Below are positions 54,658-63,959 of a DNA stretch of 64,000 nucleotides, one piece after another; position 1 is the stretch's first letter, and the number at the start of each line of letters is the position of its first letter. Source of the stretch: Platanthera guangdongensis (Eukaryota; Streptophyta; Magnoliopsida; Asparagales; Orchidaceae); the NCBI GenBank assembly GCA_039583875.1, contig CM077150.1:3428332-3492331 (forward strand), written 5' to 3'. The translations under genes were made by a program, and so were the position numbers. The notes under the pieces were generated by a model, which saw only the letters and a program-made list of their open reading frames with translations, was not told the origin of the DNA and ran no database searches.

Positions 54658-55322
54658 CATACAAATATGAAATTAAATATTTTTTTCATTAAAATAATTT
54701 TATGATAAATTGAAATATATTTGTAATTTTATGATAAATTTAAAAAAAATTATGATGCAGTTAAAATATATTTATAAATTTAAATATATATGAGTAAATA
54801 TATAATATATTTCATTCAAATATATGCAATAATAAATATATATACCGTATAAAATTATATATACTCTTCAAATATATAATATACATATTCATACTTTAAA
54901 AATATTGGTAATAATATATATATTTATATATACCGGTTCGATCCCGGTTGAACCGGTTGAACCTTCAACCTTTCGCTTCACTGGTTCGATGATCGGTCCG
55001 ATGTTTTCAAAACGTTGCTCATAATATTATAATAATAATATAATCATAATCATTATAATATAATATAATAATAATCATCATCATAATATAATAATTAAAA
55101 TCAAACCTTAGGACTTCAATCACCCGAGAATCCAAGTCACATAGTTAGCCATTTTGATCAAGACAAATGAAATCCTCTCCGGCGTCCACGCCAGAAATCC
55201 TCTCCGGTGGCCATGACAGGAATCCTCCCTGTCGGCCATGGCAGAAATCCTCGCTGCCGTTCATGGCCCGTCTGATGCGTTGGGAACGCGAGCAGCAATT
55301 GAGAAGGAACGTTAAGAAAGGA

Positions 55323-55417
55323 TAACAAATGACAGAATCATGAAGGCCCCGAACAATGATCTTTGTCCGGCCCCGACCAAAAAAATTGGAGGAAACTGGT
55401 GAGTCATATGAGTCTAA
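55323..55417. other. Short spacer before MITE copy 6
   Basis: Unique sequence; nothing recognised. Confidence 0.5.
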
Positions 55418-55546
55418 GGCTCCGTTTGGGGGACTTATTTTCACCGGTCAAACTGTCACGACCGCATGAATCGGACCGTAATTAAGGTCCGGTTCATGCG
55501 GTTGTGACCGCTTCACCGGTGAAAATAAGTCCCCCCAAACAAAGCC
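55418..55546 (+). mobile_element. Palindromic MITE, copy 6, upstream of VAPYRIN
   Basis: GGCTCCGTTTGGGGGACTTA...GTCCCCCCAAACAAAGCC with TAA on both sides (55,415-55,417; 55,547-55,549). It lies about 300 bp upstream of the VAPYRIN TATA box and is among the best-preserved copies. It could supply or disturb promoter elements. Confidence 0.92.
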
Positions 55547-55844
55547 TAAGGGCACAACCTGCAGGTCTGATGAAAGTCCCTCTAAGTGAATTTCAAATTA
55601 ATAATGTAAAATAAGTTGCTCAAATCAATATAAAATCTCAAAAATAAATCTGAAAATGACACCATACATTACTAATATTATTATAGCAGTCAAAATGAAA
55701 AAAAAAAGAGGAAGGAGATTCTGAGAGCAGCAATAAAGCAGTAATTTTTAACTCATTTGTAATTCTTCTTGTTGTTCTTCATCAATGGCTCTACGTTTCA
55801 CATTTCTCCTTCCTCGCCGGCCCCCTTTCACAATTTCCCTACAC

Positions 55845-55852
55845 TATATAAA
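55845..55852 (+). promoter_or_regulatory. TATA box of VAPYRIN
   Basis: TATATAAA at 55,845-55,852 sits in a pyrimidine-rich promoter. Transcription would start near 55,880. This excludes the upstream in-frame ATG at 55,785 and supports the ATG at 55,992 as the start. Confidence 0.75.
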
Positions 55853-55991
55853 TCCAACTTATAGTCCCACTTTGTCCCAAACCCCAAACTTCCTCCTCAT
55901 TTTTTTCCTTCCTTCTCAGCTTCTCGCCGGCAACTCCCAACTGCAGAGATATCTACAGTGGAGGAGAAGAGAGGGACGAAGCTGGGGGAAG

Positions 55992-57668
55992 ATGGATCGG
56001 CTAATAAAGATTGATGGGTCGAACCAGGTGGTGGTGCGGGTCGAGCCGGGGCAGCGGTGTTCCGGCGTTCTTACGCTCTGCAATGTCATGCACACGATGC
56101 CGGTGGCCTTCCGGCTCCTGCCGCTGTGCCGGACGCGTTTCGCAATCCGGCCGCAGACGGGGATCATCGCCCCTCTAGGTACCATCAAGGTGGAGATCAC
56201 TTACCTTCCGCCGCCGCCGCCTGCGCCGATCCTCCCGGATCATGTGCCGGAATCCGACGATTCGTTTTTCCTTGACTCCGTCGTCTGCGCCGGTGCCTGC
56301 GCCACTTCGAAGGATGGCTCCGTCCCCAACGACTGGTTCAGCAACAAGAAGAAGCAGGTTTTCACTGATTCCGGCCTTAACATCTTCTACGCTGGATCAG
56401 CCGTCCTGGCTCGCCTCGTCGAAGAGGGAAATATGGAGAAGATTCGAAAGGTGTTGGAGTGCAGCGATCCGCAGTGGCGGGCGGCGGACTCCGCCGACGC
56501 TCAAGGCCGGACGCTTCTTCACCTCGCCATCGCAAGAGGTCGCGCAGATCTAGTTCAGCTTCTCCTTGAGTGCGGCGCCGACGTGGAGGCGACGAGTCGC
56601 CGTGCTGGGCGATCGCCGTTGGAGGCTGCGGCTGCGGCGGGAGAGACTCTCATTGGAGAACTCCTGCTGGCAAGGGGAGCGTCGACAGCGCGCTCGCCGA
56701 AATCGGATTTCGGCCCGCTGCACTATGCGGCGGCCGGGGGACATGCCGAGCTTCTGCGGCTTCTGCTGCTGAAGGGCGAGGCGGCGGATGCGGCGACGGC
56801 GGATGGGCGGACGGCGCTGCATCTGGCTGCATCGGAGCAGCGGCGGGAGTGCGCCGGAGTGCTGATGGAGGCGGGAGCGCGGGTGGATGCCCCAGGGCCA
56901 GACGGGAACACGCCGCTTCATGCGGCGGCAGTGGCGGGGGACGAGGCGATGGCGCGGATGTTAATCGCGGAAGGCTGCGCGGGAATACGGGAGGCGAGGA
57001 ATAGGGCGGGGAAGACGGCGTACGATGTCGCTGCGGAGGGCGGACCGCGGCGGCTTTTCGATCTGCTGAGATCCGGCGAGAAGCTTATGGCCGCGGCGAG
57101 GAAAGGGGATGTGAGGGCATTGATGCGGGAGATCGAGATTGGGGCGGCATTGGACGGGAGGGAGGGATCTGGATGGACGGCGCTGATGATGGCGGCGTTT
57201 AAGGGCAGGGTGGAGGTGATTAGGGTTTTGCTCGAGAAGGGAGCGCAGATCGACGGAAGAGATGAGGAAGGGTACACGGCGCTGCATTGCGCTGCAGAGG
57301 GGGGCCAAGCAGAGGCCGCCGAGTTGCTAATAAAGCGGGGGGCTGATCTGGAGGCCAGGACGGCGAAGGGGAGAACGGCGGTGGAGATCGCCGGAGAGCT
57401 TGGGTATGCGGGAATCGTCAGAATCCTTGTGCAGGGCGGGGCGGCGGGATCGAGGGAGCCGGTGGTTAAGGCCGTGGTGGAGGCGTTGCCGTTGCCGTTG
57501 CCGGTGTCCAAGGCGGGGAAAGGAAGGGTTGGGGCAGAAAAGGAGAAGGAGATGGGAGGCAAGAGGAGAGGGAGTCGAGCCGTCGCCGCCGGCAGAGGGA
57601 CGAGAACGGGATTTCGGGACCGTGGGGCGGCGGCGGCGGCGGCGGCGGTTGCGGTGGCTAGCTATTAG
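55992..57668 (+). CDS. VPY: VAPYRIN (MSP domain plus ankyrin repeats)
   Basis: A single-exon gene of 558 codons. Residues 1 to about 125 form a major sperm protein domain like VAP27 (start MDRLIKIDGSNQVVVRVEPG; MHTMPVAFR). About ten ankyrin repeats follow (roughly 140-490) with the usual G-T-LH-AA pattern (GRTLLHLAIARGRADLV; GYTALHCAAEGGQAE). VAPYRIN is required for arbuscule formation and rhizobial infection; it marks mobile punctate endomembrane compartments and works with exocyst EXO70I. The start, SDDSF and KKKQVF stretches are strongly like known VAPYRIN. Unusual here: a ~70-residue basic, Arg/Gly/Ala-rich tail with a poly-Ala run after the last repeat, and ALMMAAFKGR in one repeat where ALH or SLHR is usual. 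The ORF is very GC-rich. No disruption is seen. The upstream in-frame ATG at 55,785 lies before the TATA box. Confidence 0.88.
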   Translation: MDRLIKIDGSNQVVVRVEPGQRCSGVLTLCNVMHTMPVAFRLLPLCRTRFAIRPQTGIIAPLGTIKVEITYLPPPPPAPILPDHVPESDDSFFLDSVVCAGACATSKDGSVPNDWFSNKKKQVFTDSGLNIFYAGSAVLARLVEEGNMEKIRKVLECSDPQWRAADSADAQGRTLLHLAIARGRADLVQLLLECGADVEATSRRAGRSPLEAAAAAGETLIGELLLARGASTARSPKSDFGPLHYAAAGGHAELLRLLLLKGEAADAATADGRTALHLAASEQRRECAGVLMEAGARVDAPGPDGNTPLHAAAVAGDEAMARMLIAEGCAGIREARNRAGKTAYDVAAEGGPRRLFDLLRSGEKLMAAARKGDVRALMREIEIGAALDGREGSGWTALMMAAFKGRVEVIRVLLEKGAQIDGRDEEGYTALHCAAEGGQAEAAELLIKRGADLEARTAKGRTAVEIAGELGYAGIVRILVQGGAAGSREPVVKAVVEALPLPLPVSKAGKGRVGAEKEKEMGGKRRGSRAVAAGRGTRTGFRDRGAAAAAAAVAVASY

Positions 57669-58120
57669 GGGTGATGAAACGGAGGGAGATCGGCGACTTG
57701 TGCTCGCTTTGTGAATGACTTTCGAGTAAAAAAAGATCGTGTAATTAACGGAGGAAGTTCGGTCTCATGACTACTTTGTTTATAAAATTGAATGACATAA
57801 TAAAAATACATATGAAAGCCAATCAAAATGGCTGAATATTGTTTTGATATTATTTTAGGGTCATGTTAATAGCAAAATCATTTTCAATGCTAGTAAATCA
57901 TTATTACTGCAACCACCTTCTGCTCCGATTTAAAAAATCTCCAACTCTTTTTGATTGATGCATGCGGGGCTTTTTAACTTGCATTTGCATTAGAAATTAA
58001 AAAAAAAACACATTACATAGTACTAACAATGCCCCTAACAACTAATAAATCTTGAAATTCCGTGGGACACCACTGTTGGCCAATAGAAGGTAGATGGCAT
58101 AGCATGTCGGGCGCAAAAAT
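57669..58120 (+). other. 3' flank of VAPYRIN, AT-rich
   Basis: AATAAA-like ATAATAAAAA at about 57,797 could be the polyadenylation signal. The rest has no gene. Confidence 0.5.
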
Positions 58121-58217
58121 CAGCCACTATGTCCTCATGGGGCACAAAATGAAATCGAAGCGGAGCAAATTCGCCAAGAAAGGCAAAGTCCTCCCCATCA
58201 AATTCTTGCAATCCCCC

Positions 58218-58571
58218 TCAATGATCGCACCGCGGTAAGCAAGAGCCGGAACGTCCACCCCGAGCAGAAGGCGGTGGGGGAAGCAAGGGGGGAAGGGTTT
58301 GCTGAAGGAGAGCCGGAGAGGAGGGTGTCGGAGAATCCAGGGGTGGTGATACTCGAATGAGCATAGAGCAGACATCAGAGAGGGAGGGAGTAGAGGCCGA
58401 TGCCAACACCTGAGTCCGGATGCTCTGAAGGTGAGGCGGGACACGAGCCATCATCATGGCAATGCATACGGCCTCCTTTTGCACGCGCTGAGCAGCAAGG
58501 TCGGTGGTAGAAGGCTGATGCTGGATCCAGGTCTCTGCCAGAGTCTTGACACGAGCAACAAACGAGGTCAT
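58218..58571 (-). pseudogene. gag: Copia-type gag fragment
   Basis: A minus-strand frame reading MTSFVARVKTLAETWIQHQP, then AVCIAMMMARVPPHLQSIRT and SLSDVCSMLIR, the pattern of copia Gag (UBN2-type) between the helix and the linker. A Pro/Ser-rich tail follows. No other copia domain is next to it. It is a short remnant. Confidence 0.6.
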
Positions 58572-58639
58572 GTCAGTCGCCCCGCCAACATCAAGAGTCT
58601 GAAGGTCGGTAATAATGTCGTAGAGGTGAGTAAAAGAGT

Positions 58640-58804
58640 AAGACGACTAAGGGCGTCCGCGACTCGGTTATCAGCTCCCTTAAGGTGCTTGAGATTAAAC
58701 GTGTAACCTTGTAAAAAAGCTACCCACTTAGCGTGTCGTTGGCTGATCTTATGCTGGCCGTTGATGAAACGTAAAGCCTCAGAGTTGGGCAAAAAGAACT
58801 GCAT
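58640..58804 (-). pseudogene. pol: Gypsy RNase H fragment
   Basis: Minus-strand residues SEALRFINGQHKISQRHAKW, FLQGYTFNLKHLKGADNRVA and DALSRL are the terminal part of a Ty3/gypsy RNase H. It lies immediately upstream of the copia-type gag fragment on the same strand, so two different element families are juxtaposed. The flank 58,805-59,228 has GC-rich minus-strand sequence of probable retroelement origin, without a clear domain. Confidence 0.8.
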
Positions 58805-59228
58805 CGACCGGCCTCAGAGTTGGGGCCAAGCGCACCATCAATGTTAAACGTAAGTCAACCTGGAGGCAAGGGGCGCCAAAAGAGTTATTGAAACGGCCAT
58901 GCCGGCTGGTTGGTGCCCCCAGTGTCAGGAAAGGCCGGGCATTTTTAACTTTGCGAGCAAAGTCGTGCGATGTGGTGTTTGTTCAGGGAAGAGAGATTAG
59001 GACGATGGATGGATCTCCTTCTCCAGCGGATCAGGCCAATGGAAGTCCTCCGACATGTCACCGAGGAAGAAAATGAAAGGGCGTAAGGGACACAGTAAAA
59101 ATCGCAAGCAAGCCGAAGGAATAAGATTGGTTTGCTAGTAGTATTTTTGGGAATAGAACGACATCGCAAATTTTGCTAAACTTGGTTTTTTCTGATTTGC
59201 TATAAGCGGAAATGAGTTTGTTAATAAC

Positions 59229-61640
59229 TGTTGTGGCCAAACTCAACCCTCTTGGTAGACCGCACTAAATTGCACTGTCTTACTCCGGGAGCGGTCGAGC
59301 GCGCAAACAGTCATAGAAAATTGAAAGCTGACAAGACAATTTTTTAACGTGAAAAACCCGTCAATTTGGGGAAAAATCACGTGACCGGTTCTGTGCCGAC
59401 CAAACCTTCACTAGATCTGAGCGTTGTTACAGAGATTTTTCAAGAACTCGAGGGTGACAGGCCGTCTCTCGTTACAATTATTGGGGAGAGAGAGCTCGTA
59501 AGGTGACATGTCACCGTTCACAAAGTTAATTATATCTTCATGTATTGCAGGGAGTGATGTGCTCGTTGCATTCTGGAATCCTCTGATAGTTCTTGGAGGC
59601 GGGAACAGCTTGCTACACTCATTTTGATGTTTGGGGCTTAAAGCTTCTGGGGCGCTCAGTGAGTCTTATCCTCTGCATCTTGTCTCTGATTGTCTTTAGG
59701 AGAAATGTGGTGTGATTGTCTTATCAGTGGATGGAGCATTTGCTCTTGAGCTCGTGGGGCGCTTGTTGGCAGAGAGCGCGCAGGACACTTGCTGGAGGAG
59801 AGCGCGCAAACCGCTAGATGGTAGAGAACACGCGGGGAGCTTGCTGAATGAGAGAGCGCAGGGCACTTGTGGGAGGAGAGCGCGCAGAGAGCTTGCTGGT
59901 AGAGAGCTTACAGATCACTTATTGGAGGAGAGCACGCGGAGCGCTTGCTTGTAGAGAGGGCATAACATGGCACTTGCTTGTAGAGAGGGCATAGAGCGCT
60001 TGTTGTAGGAGAACACATGGAGCGCTTGCTGGTAGAGAGGGGCGCATGACGCTTGTTAAAGGAGAGTGTGCAGAGCGCTTGCTGGTAGAGGGTGCGCAGG
60101 GCGCATGTTGTAGGAGAGCGTGAAGAGCACTTGCTGGTAGAGCAAGCGTAGGGCGCTTGTTGTAGGAGAGCGCGCGGAGAGCTTGCTGGTAGAGAGAGCG
60201 CGTGATGTTTGTTGGAAGAGAGCGCGCGGAGCGCTTGCTGATAGAGAGCGCGCATGGCGCTTGTTGGAGGATAGCGCGCGGAGCGCTTGCTGATAGAGAG
60301 CGCGCAGGGCTCTTGTTGTAGGAGAGCGCGCGGAGAGCTTGTTGGTGGAGAGCGCGCAGGGCGCTTGTTGGAGGAGAGCGCGCGGAGCGCTTGCTGGTAG
60401 AGAGCGCAATGGGCGCTTGTTGGACGAGAGCGCGCGGAGCGCTTGCTGGTAGAGAGCGCGTATGGCTCTTGTTGGAGGAGAGCGTATGGAGCCCTTGCGG
60501 GTAGCGAGCGCGCGGGGCGCTTGTTGGAGGAGAGCGCGCGGAGCGCTAGCTGGTAGAGACCGCACTGGGCGCTCGTTGAAGGAGAGTGCATGGAGTGCTT
60601 GCTGGTAGAGACCGCGCGGAGCGCTTGCTGGTAGAGACCGCGGAGTGCGCTTGTTGATGGAGAGCGCGTTGAGCGCTTGCTGTTAGAGACCGCGCAGTGC
60701 GCTTGTTGGAGGAGAGCGCGCGGAGCGTTTGCTGGTAGAGACTGTGCGGTGCGATTGTTGGAGGAGAGCGCGCGGAGCGCTTGCTGGTAGAGACCGCGCG
60801 GTGCGATTGTTGGAGGAGAGCGCGCGGAGCCCTTGCTGGTAGAGACCGCGCGGTGCGATTGTTGGAGGAGAGCGCGCGGAGCGCTTGCTGGTAGAGACCG
60901 TGCGGTGCGCTTGTTGGAGGAGAGCGCGCGGAGCGCTTGCTGGTAGAGACCGCGCAGGACGCTTGTTGGAGGAGAGCGTGCAGAGCGCTTGCTCGTACAG
61001 AGCGCGTACGACGCTAGTTAGAGGAGAGCTTGCAGAACGTTTGCTAGAGGAGAACGCACGGGGAAAGAGACGTGCGCAAGGAAGAGACGCGCGCGAGAGC
61101 GCGCAAGGAAGAGGCGCGCGCGAGAGGGCTCAAGGAAGTGGCGCGCGCGAGAGCGCGCAAGGAAGCGAGCGCGTAAGAGCGCGTCGGGTAGCAGAGCGCT
61201 TGGGGGCGCACGAGGAAGAAACGCATGCAAAGGCGCGCAAGGAAGATGCACGTGCAAGAGCACACAAGGAAGCGATGCGCTCGAGAGTGCGGGAGGTGGC
61301 AGCGTGCACGGGAGCGCACAAGTAAGAGAAGTGGAGGAGAGAGAGATCTCGTAGGAGGATGTGAGAGAAATTCCGTCGTATGATTTCTCGGACGGAGAAG
61401 ATGAAAATCTTCGAAGGAGGCATCGAAGACGAAAGAGATCTTCGAGGAATGCTTGAAGATCTTCGAATGAGGAGAAGGAAATGAAAAGGTTGAAGGAGGA
61501 AGGAGAGAGAAGATTCGTAAGATGATTTTTTGGTTCTATTTTTGGCAATACATTTTCCCCACTACGGGAGATCATGCGGACGGTTACGTGGGTGGTTACC
61601 CACGTAACTGAGGCGGCGATTGCGGGAGTTCGATCGGATG
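59229..61640 (-). repeat. Minus-strand LTR-like region
   Basis: TGTTGTGGCCAAACTCAACC at 59,229 could be an LTR end on the minus strand. The following GAGCGGTCGAGCGCGC and AAATCACGTGACCGGTTCTG are complements of 19,820-19,940 in the solo LTR at 18,704-19,989, so the two are related. It continues through the 27/54-bp array and CCCCACTACGGGAGATCATG near 61,560. The right boundary and target duplication are not found. Confidence 0.55.
59750..61320. repeat. 27/54-bp GC-rich tandem array
   Basis: Two alternating half-units, GCGCTTGTTGGAGGAGAGCG and GCGCTTGCTGGTAGAGACCG, each about 27 bp, give a 54-bp higher-order period (steps at about 60,132, 60,186, 60,240, 60,294, 60,348). After 61,040 the repeats turn into GCGCGCGAGAGCGCGCAAGG motifs. 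Because 27 is divisible by 3, long ORFs run on both strands (for example minus 59,908-60,591). I regard those as composition effects. Confidence 0.85.
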
Positions 61641-62170
61641 ATGGAGAGTTGGGATCGGCCAAAATTTTGGCCGGTGGGAGTCGGCCGGCGGCGGAAATCG
61701 GCCGTACAAAGAAAAAGGCCGACCGAGAGGCGAGGGGGAGGAGGTCGGCGACGTCCGAGGAAGAGAGGGGCGGTGGCAGCGTGGGAAGAGAAGGGCGACG
61801 ACAGTGTCGTCGGTGGATTAGAAGGGCAACGGTGTTGGTGTCAGTGGATGAGAATGGCGGCGGCGACGACGTCGGTGGATGAGAAGGACGACGACGGCGC
61901 CGTCGGTGGATGAGAAGAGCGACGGCGGCGGTTGCCGCGGCAATGACGTCGATGACCAATGTGATGAAGATGATGACGGCGGTTGTTGCAGAGATGGTGG
62001 CGGTTGCTGCGATGATGGAGGTGGTTGCCGCAGCGACGACCGCGGTGATGAAGATGATGGCGGCGGTCGCCGCGACGATGGCAGCGACGGTGATGAAGAC
62101 GAGACAGTGATGACGTTGATGGCCGCGACGATGGCGGCGACAGGGGGCGATGGCGGAGGCAATGGCGACG
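61620..62170. repeat. GC-rich imperfect trinucleotide region
   Basis: GACGACGGCGGCGG-, GATGATGGCGG- and GGTTGCCGC-type motifs alternate without a fixed period. ORFs in several frames (for example minus 61,018-62,280) look like composition products. Probably the U3 of the LTR-like region. Confidence 0.5.
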
Positions 62171-62211
62171 GTGATGACGGTTTCGGCGCTAGTGGGGTGG
62201 AACCGGGGGAG

Positions 62212-62702
62212 GTAAAGTGCAAAAATGCACTTTACCGTGAAGTGCGGGCATCCAACGGTCCGCTTTGGATGTCCGCACACATTTCAAAGTGAGTACATCT
62301 AAGCGAGATGAGATGTACTCGCTTTGAGATGTGTGCGGGCATCGACGGGAGCTATTGGATGACCACACTTTACTGTAAAGTGCATCCCTGCACTTTACTC
62401 CCCAGTCCCCCCCGAATCCGGGGTGAACCCCACTTCCTCCATCAAAGGGGGTGGACGATTTGGCTACCCGCAACCCGGATCATTTACGTTGGATGCTCAC
62501 ACACATCTCAAAGCGAGATGAGATTTACTCGCTTTGAGATGTGTGTGGGCATCCACGCGAGCCATTGGATGCCCACACTTTACCGTAAAGTGCATTCATG
62601 CACTTTACTCCCCCCGGATCCGGGGTGGAATTGAATTTCTCAACCTCACTTCATCTATCAAAGGGGGTGGATGATTTGACTACCCGCAACCCGGATCATT
62701 TA
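62212..62702. repeat. Hairpin-rich direct duplication (~210 bp)
   Basis: Strong hairpins: GTAAAGTGCA facing TGCACTTTAC (62,212-62,235); a ~34-bp arm pair at 62,267-62,300 / 62,311-62,343; and a 27-bp pair with one mismatch at 62,491-62,517 / 62,528-62,554. The flanking phrase AAAGGGGGTGGACGATTTGG, CTACCCGCAACCCGGATCAT is duplicated at 62,433-62,486 and 62,660-62,700. No ORF. Confidence 0.85.
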
Positions 62703-63110
62703 GGAGGACCCAATTAATAACAATATCCTTATTTTATAATAATCTACTTTAAAGTGCCCAATCATATCAATATTATTATTTTTGGTGTTGGTGAAAAAAT
62801 AGTCACAAAAAAAGGTATGTTATATGCATGTCATTTTGGTTATGTGCAGCACAAAAGTAAATACAAGTCAAACTAAAAAATCATAGAAAGCCGCAAATCC
62901 GCAAAGAGCCTTTATTTGACGTGGCTTATTTGATGCGATGAGTTTGGTCAAAAATGTCATTATTGATGAGGTCAAGTTAAATTTATAGAAAAATTGGGTA
63001 TGAGTAGTCGATCACCCGTAATCCCCACTAACTTGGTGGAAATCATGGAAATAACCACCGCGCACGCGATTAGCGCACACAATCCGCACGTGATCCGCCC
63101 ACAGGATCCC
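62703..63110. other. AT-rich intergenic, no gene recognised
   Basis: No credible ORF or repeat boundary. Confidence 0.55.
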
Positions 63111-63119
63111 ATTATGCCT

Positions 63120-63880
63120 GCAAACTGCCCATGGCCGGCAAAAACAGTCGGCCGCCTCCCCCCCAGCAGCCAACTCCCTCGGAGCAAGGGGCTCCCTCTC
63201 GGGGCCGCCGCCCCGCGGTCGCAAGGCGTGGCTAGCCTCAAGGCCGCTGCCACACGAGGCGGCTGCGTGCCACGGCCGACCTCCGCGACCACGCTCCCGG
63301 CTGCCTGCCGTGGCCGACCTCCGCAACCACGCTCCCGGCTGCTCCCCGCGGCCGCAGACCGACGGCTGCGTGGGGCGGCCAATGTCGCCCACCACGTCCG
63401 GCCTCTACGGCCGCGTCCCGCGGTTGCAAGCCACCGGCCGCGTAGAGCAACCAGAGCCGCGAACAGCCGTGTTCGGCCCCCCGGCTTGATGCGTTGGGTC
63501 GGCCGCCCGCGCAGCGCAGCGCGGCCGGCGCGAGGTCCGGCCGCCCCCATCGCGTAGAGTGGCAGGCACGAGGCTGGCCCCCCGCGACGTGATCATGAGG
63601 TGCGGTCAGCGCAAGGACGGTCGCCTGCGCCGCGATCGTGATGTGTGGCCGGCGCTAGGGCCGACCGCCCTTCTTGTCCACCCACGGCGGGCTGCTCCGC
63701 CGGTCGCAATTCCTCTTACTCCCACGGTGGTCGCCCGCCGATAAGGAGTCATCACCTGCTGTTGGCAATCCGTCTCCGTCGTCTGATCATCCTGTTACAA
63801 TCGTCATCGTTCGTTACATGGGTAAGCACCCACATAACCACCCGCATAATATCATTGTTAGTGGGGAGTTTTATTTATTT
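63120..63880 (+). repeat. GC-rich LTR-like fragment, plus strand
   Basis: A GC-rich block (63,150-63,700; GGCCGACCTCCGC and CACGCTCCCGGCTGC repeats) is followed by TTACATGGGTAAGCACCCAC, ATAACCACCCGCATAA and AGTGGGGAG. This order matches the complement of 61,555-61,640, so it is a relative of that region in opposite orientation. Overlapping ORFs on both strands are not supported. Confidence 0.5.
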
Positions 63881-63959
63881 AATTACGATCTACACATAAG
63901 AAGTATTAAAAGAATAATATTTATTTAAGTTATACTACATAGTATCTGCATCTAGTAAT

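Larger units (their letters stand above)
53919..55017. mobile_element. hAT-like element, 1.1 kb, with 8-bp duplication
   Basis: CTCATAAT occurs at 53,911-53,918 and 55,018-55,025. The ends CAAGCTTTTAAAACCCGGAC and, inverted, CAACGTTTTGAAAACATCGG are imperfect TIRs, followed on both sides by CCGGTTCAACCGG-type motifs. The empty-site sequence is present in units A and B, which confirms the insertion. An 8-bp duplication and CA-terminal TIRs fit hAT. There is no transposase; the interior holds a tRNA-like stretch and a TRIM. Confidence 0.82.
52256..55322 (+). repeat. Large repeat unit, copy C, with insertion
   Basis: Collinear with units A and B but interrupted by a 1.1-kb hAT-like element at 53,919-55,017. 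The unit ends with CCGTCTGATGCGTTGGGAA like unit A. Without the insertion it is about 1.96 kb. Confidence 0.88.

Noticed and set aside
55785..55991. Upstream in-frame ATG extending VAPYRIN by 69 residues
   Set aside because: It lies before the TATA box at 55,845 and the extra residues do not resemble the MSP domain start, which fits the ATG at 55,992.
59908..60591. 227-codon minus-strand ORF and a 169-codon companion
   Set aside because: Both are products of the 27/54-bp array; the period is a multiple of three, so open frames arise on both strands without selection.
61018..62280. 420-codon minus-strand ORF
   Set aside because: Low-complexity Ser/Ala/Thr/Ile residues over trinucleotide-like repeats; no domain or start context.
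63012..63557. Overlapping 187- and 192-codon ORFs on opposite strands
   Set aside because: GC-rich LTR-like sequence; both strands open at once, no recognisable domain.
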